From NCBI GenBank assembly GCA_964599095.1, contig CAZREB010000004.1, positions 124,001 through 188,000 of the forward strand: a stretch of DNA of 64,000 nucleotides. Direction: 5' to 3'. Positions 7,048-14,777 of this stretch are shown here, in pieces. The position numbers were made by a program, and so were the translations under genes. The notes beneath the pieces are model-generated. The model was not told the origin of the DNA. It was given only the letters and a program-made list of their open reading frames with translations, and ran no database searches. The stretch's first letter is position 1; each line of letters opens with the position of its first letter. The DNA comes from SZAS-79 sp964599095 (GTDB lineage Bacteria > Pseudomonadota > Gammaproteobacteria > Burkholderiales > SG8-39).

Positions 7048-8811
7048 TCAGCCTGCGGCTGCCAGGATCACGCCGGGCCCGCCGGAGTACAGCCGCTCGA
7101 CCAGCCCCGCGCGCCGCTCGAGCACCGCGCGCTGGTTGATGTAGCCCTTGTCGGTGATCTCGTTCGCGTCGATCGACGGCGGCTCGTCCATCACGAGAAG
7201 GCGCGCCGGCGCGGTCGAACTGCCGGTGGATTCCGCGGCGAGCTTTTGCAGGGCCGCGCGCAACCTTTCCTGAACGCCGGCTGCGTCCAGCCCGAGCGCC
7301 TTGGCCGCGGCCGGGTTCACGAACACCAGCGCACCCATTTCCTCGCGGTCATGCCCGGTAATGACCGCGTCCTGCACCAGCGGGTCGCAGGCGGCGATCA
7401 GCTTTACCCGCACCGCACCGACGTGCACCCAGGTCCCGGACATCAGCTTGAAGTCCTCGGCCACGCGGCCGTCGAAGGTGATGCCCTTGGCCGGGTCGCG
7501 CTCGTCGGCAAGCCTCATCGCGTCGCCGATGCGATAGAAGCCCTCCTCGTCGAAGGCCGCCTTGGTCAGGTCGGGGCGACCGTAGTAGCCCGGCGTCACG
7601 TTCGGTCCGCGCACGCGCACTTCGAGCTTGCCGCCCGAGGGCACCAGCTTCAGGTCGGTGCCCGGCGCCGGGTTGCCGACCACGCCGGCGCGCTCGATGT
7701 GGTAGTGGACGCACGCGGCCATCGGCGAAGTCTCGGTCGAGCCCCAGGCCGACAGCATCGAGAGCTTGCCGCCTTTCTCGGCGGCCGCGAGCGCTTCGAG
7801 GCGCTCCCACAGGTTCTGCGGAAGCGCCGCGCCGGCGTAGAAGACGACGTCGAGGTTGCGGAAGAAATTCTTCCTCAGCCCGGCATCCGACTCGAGGAAG
7901 GGCAGCAGCAGGTCGAATCCGCGCGGCACGTTGAAATACATCGTCGGCGAGATTTCGCGCAGGTTCTTCACCGTGGTCTCGACCAGGCCGGGCGCCGGCT
8001 TGCCGCCGTCCACGTGCATCGTGCCGCCGTTCCTGAGCACCATGTTGAAGGTCGCATTGCCGCCGAAGGTGTGGTTCCACGGCAGCCACTCGCACAGCAC
8101 CGGCGGGGTGTCCTCGACGAAAGGCCAGAGCTGCGCCCAGCTCTGCTGGTTCGAGCACAGCATGCGGTGTGTATTGATCACGCCCTTGGGCATGCCGGTG
8201 GAGCCGGAGGTGAACAGGATCTTCGCCACCGTGTCCGGACCGACTTTCGCGTAGGCCGCGTCGATCCTGCCGCCCGCTTTCGCTTCGAGCAGCTCGCCAA
8301 TCGGCGTCGCGGTCGCGCCGACCGCGGTCAGGGCCGGGGCGAACTTCGCCGCGTCCTGCGCGAACACGAGGCCCGGTTTCAGCAGGTCGAAGATCGCCTT
8401 CAGCTTGGCGTGGTCTTTCGACATCAGCGAGTAGGCCGGCGAGATCGGGGCCACCGGGATGCCTGCGTGCATCGCGCCGAGCGCCAGCAGCGCGTGGTCC
8501 ACGGAGTTGTCCGACAGGATCGCGACCGGTTTCGCGACCGAGAGCCCGCGCGCGAGCAGCGCCTCGCCGATCCGGCGGGCGGCGTCCAGCGCATCGGCAT
8601 AGGTCACCCTGCGCCACGAGTCGCCGGCGCGCTCGGCAAGGAAGATGCGTTGCGGATCCTTCTGCGCCCAATGCGCCAGCCATTCGCCGAGCGCGCGCGG
8701 GCAGGGCCCGAGCGCAAGCGGCGAGCGCAGGATCGTCGAGCCATCGGCGCGTTTGTCGACTGCAACCTGGGCGGGGGCGAAACGCAAGTCGGAATGCAGG
8801 CGTGCGTTCAT
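7048..8811 (-). CDS. Feruloyl-CoA synthase
   Basis: An ANL-superfamily acyl-CoA ligase of 587 residues, best matching feruloyl-CoA synthases, which activate ferulate and related hydroxycinnamates with ATP and CoA. The adenylate motif ILFTSGSTGMPKGVINTH, the WLPWNHTFGG segment, GSTETSP and a C-terminal domain with TFDGRVAEDFKL are typical of this branch. AGGAGG lies 7 nt upstream of the ATG. Neither the enoyl-CoA hydratase/aldolase nor vanillin dehydrogenase that usually accompany it is in the window. Neighbouring genes are unrelated, so the physiological route downstream is unclear. Confidence 0.85.
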   Translation of the reverse strand: MNARLHSDLRFAPAQVAVDKRADGSTILRSPLALGPCPRALGEWLAHWAQKDPQRIFLAERAGDSWRRVTYADALDAARRIGEALLARGLSVAKPVAILSDNSVDHALLALGAMHAGIPVAPISPAYSLMSKDHAKLKAIFDLLKPGLVFAQDAAKFAPALTAVGATATPIGELLEAKAGGRIDAAYAKVGPDTVAKILFTSGSTGMPKGVINTHRMLCSNQQSWAQLWPFVEDTPPVLCEWLPWNHTFGGNATFNMVLRNGGTMHVDGGKPAPGLVETTVKNLREISPTMYFNVPRGFDLLLPFLESDAGLRKNFFRNLDVVFYAGAALPQNLWERLEALAAAEKGGKLSMLSAWGSTETSPMAACVHYHIERAGVVGNPAPGTDLKLVPSGGKLEVRVRGPNVTPGYYGRPDLTKAAFDEEGFYRIGDAMRLADERDPAKGITFDGRVAEDFKLMSGTWVHVGAVRVKLIAACDPLVQDAVITGHDREEMGALVFVNPAAAKALGLDAAGVQERLRAALQKLAAESTGSSTAPARLLVMDEPPSIDANEITDKGYINQRAVLERRAGLVERLYSGGPGVILAAAG

Positions 8812-8830
8812 TGGTCAATCCCTCCTGATA

Positions 8831-9349
8831 CTAACCGGCCCCGCGCGCCGCGAAAGACTCGAACGGCGCCTTCGCCTCTTCCTCCAGGACCGGGCCGCGG
8901 ACTTCGACCGGCGTGGGCGCAAGCGCCAGCACTTTGCGGCAATCCACGCTGCCGACCATCGCGCCGGCCGCGCCGGGAAGGTATGGCGTGGCGACGGCGG
9001 CGCGGATGCCGAACACGACGCGGCGCACACCGGTGCGGATCATGGCGCCGGAGCACATCGGGCAGGGCTCGCCGCTCGCGTACATCGTGGCCGACGCGAT
9101 CTGCCGGGGCGTGAACTGTCTGGATGCGGCGCGGATCGCATTGATCTCCGCATGCGCCGTGATGTCGCGGTCGGTGACGATCGCGTTCTCCCCTCGCGCG
9201 AGGACGGTGCCGTCGGGGGCGACGAGCACCGCGCCAAACGGCATGTTGCCGCGCCGCCTGGCCGCCTCCGACAGCCCGATGGCTTCGCGCAACGGCCCGA
9301 AATCGGCATCGAAATTGGTGTCGGAGTCGAATTTCGCGGTGCCGGCCAT
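8831..9349 (-). CDS. Nucleoside/cytidine deaminase-fold protein
   Basis: A zinc-dependent deaminase of the CMP/dCMP (TadA/guanine deaminase-like) family, 172 residues. The zinc and catalytic motifs are intact: HAEINAI, and PCPMCSGAMI with the PCxxC pair. The long C-terminal part after VVFGIRAAVATPY is more like guanine or other free-nucleoside deaminases than tRNA adenosine deaminase, but the substrate cannot be fixed from sequence. It ends 19 nt upstream of the feruloyl-CoA synthase gene on the same strand and is divergent from the sulfatase gene. Confidence 0.85.
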   Translation of the reverse strand: MAGTAKFDSDTNFDADFGPLREAIGLSEAARRRGNMPFGAVLVAPDGTVLARGENAIVTDRDITAHAEINAIRAASRQFTPRQIASATMYASGEPCPMCSGAMIRTGVRRVVFGIRAAVATPYLPGAAGAMVGSVDCRKVLALAPTPVEVRGPVLEEEAKAPFESFAARGAG

Positions 9350-9432
9350 GGTTCGCTTAGTGTACCAAGGCGTGCTTGCCCCGGATCGATGCGGATAAAC
9401 TCCGGTCTTTCCCGAACCTGAGCGGAGCCCCC

Positions 9433-10809
9433 ATGGCCAGAAAACCCAACCTGATCGTCGTCCTGATCGACGACCTGCGCTTCGACGAGACCAGCGCCTC
9501 TGGCCACCCGTACATGAAGACCCCGAACATCGACCGGCTTGCGCACGAAGGCGCGATGTTCGAAAACGCGTTCCACACCACGCCGCTGTGCTCGCCGAAC
9601 CGCGCTTCGATCCTCACCGGCCAGTACGCCTCGCGGCACGGCATCATCGACAACGTCGGCCGGGACATCGCCAGCCACCGCCTGGACAACTACCACCTGG
9701 TCCTCAAGTCGCTCGGCTACGAGACCGCGCACGTCGGCAAGTGGCACATGGGCAACGACGCCAGCCCGCGCCCCGGCTACGACCACTGGGTGAGCTTCAA
9801 AGGCCAGGGCCAGCTGATGAACCCGATCCTGTGGGAGAACGGCGGCGAGCACCAGGTCGAGGGCTACATGACCGACATCCTGAACGCGCGCGCGGTCGAC
9901 TTCGTGAAGAAGAAGCGCAAGGCCCCGTTCGCGCTCTTCTTCGCGCACAAGGCGGTGCACCCGGACCTGCACCAGAATGCGAGCGGCGGCATCGACGCCT
10001 CCACCATTGGCGGCTACACGCTGCCCGAGCGCCACAAGGACCTGTACAAAGGCATGACCTACCCGAAGCGGCCGAACATGCTGCCGCTCGAGGAGGTCGC
10101 GCGAGACAAGCCGGCGCTCAAGATGATGTTCGAGGCGCGCGCCCAGCCGTTGTCGCGCGACATCCTCGCCGCCATGGACGGCGGCACCCAGGAGGAGATC
10201 AGGAAGCGCGCCGCGATGGTCGCCTCGGTCGACGAGGGCATCGGCCAGCTGCTCGACGCGCTCGAGGCGACGAAGCAGCTCGACAACACCTGCATCGTGT
10301 TCCTCGGCGACAACGGGTTTTTCTTCGGCGAGCACGGCCTCACGGTCGAGCGGCGATTCGCCTACGAGGAAGGCATCCGCACCGCCTTCTACGTGCGCTA
10401 CCCCAAGCGCATCGCGGCCGGCAGCAAGTTCGGCCAGATGATCCTCGCGATCGACATCGCGCCCACTTTGATCGAGCTGGCCGGCGGCAAGCCGGGCGAC
10501 ACCGTCCAAGGCCGTTCGCTGGTGCCGCTGATGAAAGGCAAGGCGAAGAAATGGCGTAAGTCGTTCCTGTGCGAGTACTGGAGCGAAGGCGCCTGGCCCT
10601 GGATCGTCGGCATGGGCTACAAGGCGGTGCGCACCGAGCGCTGGAAGTACATCCACTGGACGCACCACCAGGGCATGGCCGAGTTCTACGACCTCGAGAA
10701 GGATCCCTATGAGATGAAGAACCTCGCTGCGGACCCGTCGGTGGCCAAGGAGCGCGAGGCGGTGAAGAAGGAATTGCGCAAGCTCACCGCCGAAGCCCTC
10801 GGCATCTGA
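9433..10809 (+). CDS. Sulfatase (type I, formylglycine-dependent)
   Basis: A type I arylsulfatase-fold hydrolase of 458 residues that probably cleaves a sulfate ester. The formylglycine signature CSPNR is at residues 53-57, inside a typical start (NLIVVLIDDLRFD) and followed by ILTGQYASRHGI. The second metal site is in FLGDNGFFFGEHG. There is no signal peptide, so the enzyme is predicted to be cytoplasmic. I start at the ATG at 9433, preceded by GCGGAG; a longer frame of 19 extra codons looks non-homologous. Two genes follow in the same direction at 14-25 nt spacing. No formylglycine-generating enzyme is in the window. Confidence 0.9.
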   Translation: MARKPNLIVVLIDDLRFDETSASGHPYMKTPNIDRLAHEGAMFENAFHTTPLCSPNRASILTGQYASRHGIIDNVGRDIASHRLDNYHLVLKSLGYETAHVGKWHMGNDASPRPGYDHWVSFKGQGQLMNPILWENGGEHQVEGYMTDILNARAVDFVKKKRKAPFALFFAHKAVHPDLHQNASGGIDASTIGGYTLPERHKDLYKGMTYPKRPNMLPLEEVARDKPALKMMFEARAQPLSRDILAAMDGGTQEEIRKRAAMVASVDEGIGQLLDALEATKQLDNTCIVFLGDNGFFFGEHGLTVERRFAYEEGIRTAFYVRYPKRIAAGSKFGQMILAIDIAPTLIELAGGKPGDTVQGRSLVPLMKGKAKKWRKSFLCEYWSEGAWPWIVGMGYKAVRTERWKYIHWTHHQGMAEFYDLEKDPYEMKNLAADPSVAKEREAVKKELRKLTAEALGI

Positions 10810-10823
10810 CGAGGCGAATCGCC

Positions 10824-11435
10824 ATGGCCACGATCACCTCAACCGACCAGTTGCGCGGCCTCTATGCCCAGCCTTCGGAGCGTGCGCTGAAAAAGCAACT
10901 CGCGCACATCGACCGGCATTGCCGCAGGTTCATCGAACTGTCGCCCTATTTCGTGCTGTGCACTTCGGACCCGGAGGGCAATCTCGATGCCTCGCCGCGC
11001 GGCGGCGAGCCGGGCTTCTGCAAGGTGGCCGACGAGCGCACGCTGCTGCTGCCGGACCGCCCGGGCAACAATCGCCTCGACAGCTTTACCAACATCATCG
11101 GCACCGGGCGCATCGGGCTGCTTTTCTTCGTGCCGGGCGTCGACGAGATGCTGCGCGTCAACGGCACGGCGGAACTGCGCACCGACGAGGCCCTGACCGC
11201 GCAGTGCGTCGAACGCGGCAAGCCGGCCCGGGTGGTCGTCCGCGTCGAGGTGCGCGAGGCCTACCTGCATTGCGCCAAGGCGATCATGCGCGCCGGGCTG
11301 TGGAAGCCCGAGTCGCGCGTGCCACGCAGCGTGCTGCCCTCGATGGGCGAGATGATCCGCGACCAGTCCGGCGGTGCGACTGCGGCCGAGACGCAGGAGC
11401 AGATGGTCGAGCGCTACAAGGAACAACTCTACTGA
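10824..11435 (+). CDS. Flavin-binding pyridoxamine 5'-phosphate oxidase family protein
   Basis: A PPOX split-barrel protein of 203 residues, resembling the MSMEG_1061-type flavoproteins that bind FMN or F420-like cofactors. The features are the N-terminal YFVLCTSDPEGNLDASPRGG strand pair, LLLPDRPGNNRLDSFTNI and a C-terminal helix with KAIMRAGLWKPES. The reaction is unknown. It starts 14 nt after the sulfatase stop and ends 25 nt before the next gene, which suggests one operon. Confidence 0.8.
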   Translation: MATITSTDQLRGLYAQPSERALKKQLAHIDRHCRRFIELSPYFVLCTSDPEGNLDASPRGGEPGFCKVADERTLLLPDRPGNNRLDSFTNIIGTGRIGLLFFVPGVDEMLRVNGTAELRTDEALTAQCVERGKPARVVVRVEVREAYLHCAKAIMRAGLWKPESRVPRSVLPSMGEMIRDQSGGATAAETQEQMVERYKEQLY

Positions 11436-11460
11436 CGGCGTCGCCGAGGAGATCGGACCC

Positions 11461-12411
11461 ATGATCAGATTCCTTGTTCTTGCGCTGGCCGCGCTGCCCG
11501 CTTTCGCGCAGGTGACGGTGCAGGAATATGCGCTGCCGCCGCGCAATTTCGCGCACGACGTCTGGGCCGATGCGGCACCCGACGGCCCGGTGTGGATTTC
11601 GTTCCAGCGCAGCGGCGCGCTCGGCCGGCTCGACCCGAAGACCGGCCGCGTCGACCTCGTGCCGCTCGGGTCCGGGTCCTCGCCGCACGGCGTGATCGCC
11701 GGGCCGGACGGCGCGCCGTGGCTCACCGACGGCGGCCAGAACGCGATCGTGCGCGTCGACCCGAAGACGCGCGAAGTGAAGAAATGGCCGCTGCCCGAAG
11801 GCACCGGCTACACGAACCTGAATACCGCGACGTTCGACAAGGCCGGCATCCATTGGTTTACCGGCCAGTCGGGCTACTACGGGCGCCTCGACCCGGCCAG
11901 CGGCGATATCAAGGTGTTCGAATCACCCAAGGGCCGCGGGCCTTATGGGATCCATTCGACGCCCGGCGGGACGGTGTACTTCGCGTCGCTCGCCGGCTCC
12001 TACGTCGGAAGGATCGACCCCAGGACCTACAAGGTCACGGTGCTCGAGCCGCCGACGCGCGACCAGGGAGCGCGCCGGGTCTGGTCGGATTCGAAGGGCG
12101 TGATCTGGGTGGCCGAATGGAATTCCGGCCAGCTCTCGCGCCATGACCCGGCCACCGGACAGTGGAAATCATGGAAGGCGCCGGGTGAAAGCCCGAAGGT
12201 CTACGCGGTCTACGTGGACGAGACCGACCGCGTCTGGGCCTCGGACTGGAGCCGGCAGGTGATGCTGCGCTTCGATCCGCGCACCGAGAAGTTCGAAACC
12301 TTCCGCTCTTCCACCGAGGTGCCGAACGTGCGCCAGATCCACGGCCGCAAAGGGGAAGTCTGGACGCCGGAATCGGCCGGCGACAAGCTGGTCGTCTACC
12401 GCTACAAGTAA
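11461..12411 (+). CDS. Vgb-like (streptogramin B lyase family) beta-propeller, exported
   Basis: A beta-propeller protein of 316 residues from the virginiamycin B lyase-like family. It has a signal peptide (MIRFLVLALAALPAFAQ) and repeated blades of the type GRLDPKTG/VRVDPKTRE/GRIDPRTYK. Family members in soil bacteria are mostly periplasmic proteins without proven lyase activity, so a role in antibiotic inactivation should not be assumed. The ATG at 11461 gives the signal peptide; an earlier in-frame start would overlap the PPOX gene. It is the third gene of the sulfatase operon. Confidence 0.8.
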   Translation: MIRFLVLALAALPAFAQVTVQEYALPPRNFAHDVWADAAPDGPVWISFQRSGALGRLDPKTGRVDLVPLGSGSSPHGVIAGPDGAPWLTDGGQNAIVRVDPKTREVKKWPLPEGTGYTNLNTATFDKAGIHWFTGQSGYYGRLDPASGDIKVFESPKGRGPYGIHSTPGGTVYFASLAGSYVGRIDPRTYKVTVLEPPTRDQGARRVWSDSKGVIWVAEWNSGQLSRHDPATGQWKSWKAPGESPKVYAVYVDETDRVWASDWSRQVMLRFDPRTEKFETFRSSTEVPNVRQIHGRKGEVWTPESAGDKLVVYRYK

Positions 12412-12435
12412 GCAGGCGGCCGCGCGCCCCGCAGC

Positions 12436-13371
12436 TCAGCTCGCGGGGTTCGCCTGCTCGGCGAGCCAGGCGATAAACGCCTTCACCGGTGCCCGGGCGA
12501 GCGCCTCTTCGGTCGCGATCAGGTAGTAGGCGTAAGGCAGCTGGACGCGCAGTTCGAAAGGCGCCACCAGGCGCTTTGCATCCATCTGCGGCTTGGCCAG
12601 TTCCGGCGAGCTTGCGACGATCCCGACGCCTTCGGCAGCCGCCTCGAGCGCGAGCACCGTATGCGAAAGCTGGGCGCCGTGCTTCAGCTTCAGGCGCGAG
12701 CCGCCCGCGGCCTCCAGCCACAGCGTCCAGAAATCGCGCCCGTCGTAGAGCCGGCCCATGTCGTCGTGGATCAGCGTGAAGTTGCGCAGGTCCGCGACTG
12801 CGAGCTTGCCGCGCCCCACGAGCCGGGGATTGGCCAGAGGCGTCACGCTGAGCGGCACCAGGCGCTCCACACGGAATCCGGGGAATTCGCCATCCGAAAG
12901 CAGCACCGCCACGTCGGCGTCCGCCAGCCACGCGTCCGCCTCGCGCCGCGACTGGCTTCCCACCGCGGTCGACTGGCGGGTGCGCGCGGTCACCCTCACG
13001 TCGATGTCCGGCTGGGCGGTCAGGAAGCGGTGCAGGCGCGGCATCAGCCAGCAGGTCGCGAAGGAGGGCGCCACGCTGACCGTCATCGTCTGCCCGGCGC
13101 GGCTCTCACGGAGCGCGCGCACCGCGACGCCGAGCTGGTCGAACCCGGCGGCCAGGTGAGGCAGGGCCGCGCGCGCCGCGTCGGTAAGCTCGATGCCGCG
13201 CGGCTTGCGGATCAGCAGAGACCGGCCGGCGAGGTCCTCGAGCAGCTTGATCTGGTGGCTCACTGCCGCCGGCGTCACGTTCAGCTCGGCGGCCGCCTTC
13301 TTCACGCTGAGCAGGCGCGCCACCGTCTCGAAGGCGCGCAATGCATTCAAAGGGGGCAGCCGGTCGGGCAC
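12436..13371 (-). CDS. LysR family regulator, GcvA-like
   Basis: A LysR-type transcriptional regulator of 311 residues. The winged HTH is at the N-terminus (LNALRAFETVARLLSVKKAA, then NVTPAAVSHQIKLLE), followed by a periplasmic-binding-protein-like effector domain with the GcvA-type core (TVSVAPSFATCWLMPRL). The start is GTG with no obvious Shine-Dalgarno. A T-N11-A palindrome lies 19 nt upstream and is a likely autoregulatory site. It is divergent from a 56-codon ORF. The ligand is unknown; the neighbouring sulfatase operon or the small ORF could be targets. Confidence 0.9.
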   Translation of the reverse strand: MPDRLPPLNALRAFETVARLLSVKKAAAELNVTPAAVSHQIKLLEDLAGRSLLIRKPRGIELTDAARAALPHLAAGFDQLGVAVRALRESRAGQTMTVSVAPSFATCWLMPRLHRFLTAQPDIDVRVTARTRQSTAVGSQSRREADAWLADADVAVLLSDGEFPGFRVERLVPLSVTPLANPRLVGRGKLAVADLRNFTLIHDDMGRLYDGRDFWTLWLEAAGGSRLKLKHGAQLSHTVLALEAAAEGVGIVASSPELAKPQMDAKRLVAPFELRVQLPYAYYLIATEEALARAPVKAFIAWLAEQANPAS

Positions 13372-13389
13372 TCGGCACCAAGGCGAAGT

Positions 13390-13410
13390 GAGATTAGAAA
13401 TTCTAACCTC
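13390..13410. promoter_or_regulatory. Probable LysR-type operator (T-N11-A palindrome)
   Basis: TTAGAAATTCTAA at 13394-13406 is a perfect palindrome of the LysR T-N11-A type. It is flanked by GAG and CTC, giving 9 of 10 paired positions per arm. It lies 19 bp upstream of the LysR start and about 110 bp upstream of the divergent small ORF. TTAG/CTAA half-sites fit GcvA-like regulators. Confidence 0.55.
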
Positions 13411-13520
13411 AAACCGGACAAATGATCAGTTGTTGCGTTGCGACAAAGAGGAGAAGATCAACCCCATCGAGCAAAGCAGCTTACGGAAATTAACCCTTAC
13501 AGGATCGAACCGAGGCCCTC

Positions 13521-13691
13521 ATGAAACCCAGGACAGACCCAATCGAAGCGCGGCTCGCGCTGCTCCCGATCACCGCCGCAGAGCGCCGCGAAGCGCTGGC
13601 GTCCATCGCCGCCGGAGAAACGCTTGCGCAGCTGTGCATTTCATTCGCGAACTGGCTCCACGCTTCACCGCCGCTCAAGCCGTCCTACTGA
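13521..13691 (+). CDS. Small hypothetical protein (56 aa)
   Basis: A 56-codon frame encoding a mildly charged protein (MKPRTDPIEARLALLP... ending PPLKPSY) that I do not recognise. It is placed divergently from the LysR gene with the operator between them, and it is followed after about 110 nt by a strong terminator on the same strand, so transcription through it is likely. No clear Shine-Dalgarno precedes the ATG. It could be a real small protein or part of a noncoding transcript. Confidence 0.4.
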   Translation: MKPRTDPIEARLALLPITAAERREALASIAAGETLAQLCISFANWLHASPPLKPSY

Positions 13692-13772
13692 AAGGGCCGG
13701 AAATCCGCCGTCCGGCTTGAACTTTTTGCCCGCCGGGCGGGTCTAAATAAAAGTGTTTTAACTTCTCCTCCT

Positions 13773-13790
13773 CGAGGCCGCAAGGCCTCG
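13773..13790 (+). other. GNRA-capped hairpin upstream of terminator
   Basis: CGAGGCC (13773-13779), loop GCAA, GGCCTCG (13784-13790): a perfect 7-bp stem with a GNRA tetraloop. It is immediately preceded by CTTCTCCTCCT, a pyrimidine run able to pair with Shine-Dalgarno sequences, and followed 8 nt later by the terminator. Together this could be the 3' part of a structured RNA; no expression evidence is available. Confidence 0.4.
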
Positions 13791-13797
13791 ACTTTCA

Positions 13798-13822
13798 GGG
13801 GCCTCCTCGGAGGCCCCTTTTT
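13798..13822 (+). terminator. Rho-independent terminator after the small ORF
   Basis: A perfect 9-bp GC-rich stem GGGGCCTCC/GGAGGCCCC (13798-13806 and 13809-13817) with a 2-nt nominal loop is followed by TTTTTCTTT. The T run is on the plus strand, so it terminates rightward transcription just before the convergent lactonase gene. Confidence 0.9.
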
Positions 13823-13825
13823 CTT

Positions 13826-14764
13826 TCAGCCGCTGGCGACGCCTTGCGTGTTCACGTAGAGCGAGTAGAGCGACGTGCTTGCCGCCATGAACAGGCGATT
13901 GCGGTGCAACCCGCCGAACGCGAGGTTGGCGCAGCGCTCGGGCAGGTCGATGCGGCCGATCAGCTTGCCCTGCGGGTTGAAGACATGGACGCCGTCCAGG
14001 CCTTCGGTGCCCATGCCCCAGCCGCACCACAGGTTGCCGTCGACGTCGACGCGAAAGCCGTCGGGCGTGCCCGGGCCGGCGTTGATCAGCACGCTCCGGT
14101 CGCCCAGGGTCTTGCCGTCCTTGTTGACCTTGCACGCGAGGATCTTGCGCGGCACCGAGCGTGATTCGACGATGTAGAGGATCTTTTCGTCCGGCGAGAA
14201 TGCGAGGCCGTTGGGCTGGTTGATGCCTTCGGCCGCCAGTTCGACTGCGCCTGACGGGTCGACACGGTAGACGTTCATCGGCGATTCGGGCTCGGCCTTG
14301 CCGCCCTCGTACCAGCCGAGGATCCCGAAGGTCGGGTCGGTGAACCAGATCGATCCGTCGGACTTGACCACGACGTCGTTCGGCGAGTTGAGCCGCTTGC
14401 CCTTGTACGAATCCGCCACGACGGTGATTGTGCCGTCGTGCTCGGTGCGCGTGACGCGCCTGCCGCCGTGCTCGCAGGTGACGATGCGTCCCTGGCGGTC
14501 GCGGGTGTTGCCGTTGGCGTTGTTGGAGGGCTTGCGGAAAACGCTGGTCTTCCCGGTCTCCTCGTCCCAGCGCAGCATCCGGTTGTTCGGGATGTCGCTC
14601 CAGACCAGGGAGCGCATGTCGCCGAGCCACACCGGCCCTTCGGACCAGCGGCAGCCGGTGTAGAGGCGCTCGACCTTGGCCAGCGGCAGCCGGTACCGGT
14701 CGAACGAGGGGTCGACCGAGACGACAGCCGGGTCGGGGTAACGCTGCGCGGGCTGCCAATCCAT
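13826..14764 (-). CDS. SMP-30/gluconolactonase-type lactonase
   Basis: A six-bladed beta-propeller hydrolase of the SMP-30/gluconolactonase/LRE family, 312 residues, expected to open a lactone. The metal ligands of the family are visible: Glu in CRWSEGPVW, Asn in LNSPNDVVV, Asn in INQPNGLAFS and Asp in GTPDGFRVDVDG. There is no signal peptide. AAGGGA precedes the ATG. It starts 13 nt after the second boxB stop and is the last gene of the box run, so its substrate is plausibly a lactone formed from a ring-epoxidation product. That role is inference; sugar lactones remain possible. Confidence 0.82.
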   Translation of the reverse strand: MDWQPAQRYPDPAVVSVDPSFDRYRLPLAKVERLYTGCRWSEGPVWLGDMRSLVWSDIPNNRMLRWDEETGKTSVFRKPSNNANGNTRDRQGRIVTCEHGGRRVTRTEHDGTITVVADSYKGKRLNSPNDVVVKSDGSIWFTDPTFGILGWYEGGKAEPESPMNVYRVDPSGAVELAAEGINQPNGLAFSPDEKILYIVESRSVPRKILACKVNKDGKTLGDRSVLINAGPGTPDGFRVDVDGNLWCGWGMGTEGLDGVHVFNPQGKLIGRIDLPERCANLAFGGLHRNRLFMAASTSLYSLYVNTQGVASG

Positions 14765-14777
14765 CGGTCGTTCCCTT

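Noticed and set aside
11461..12411. Reading the Vgb-like propeller as a streptogramin resistance enzyme.
   Set aside because: Fold similarity and a signal peptide only; the family is large and most members have no lyase activity or resistance role.
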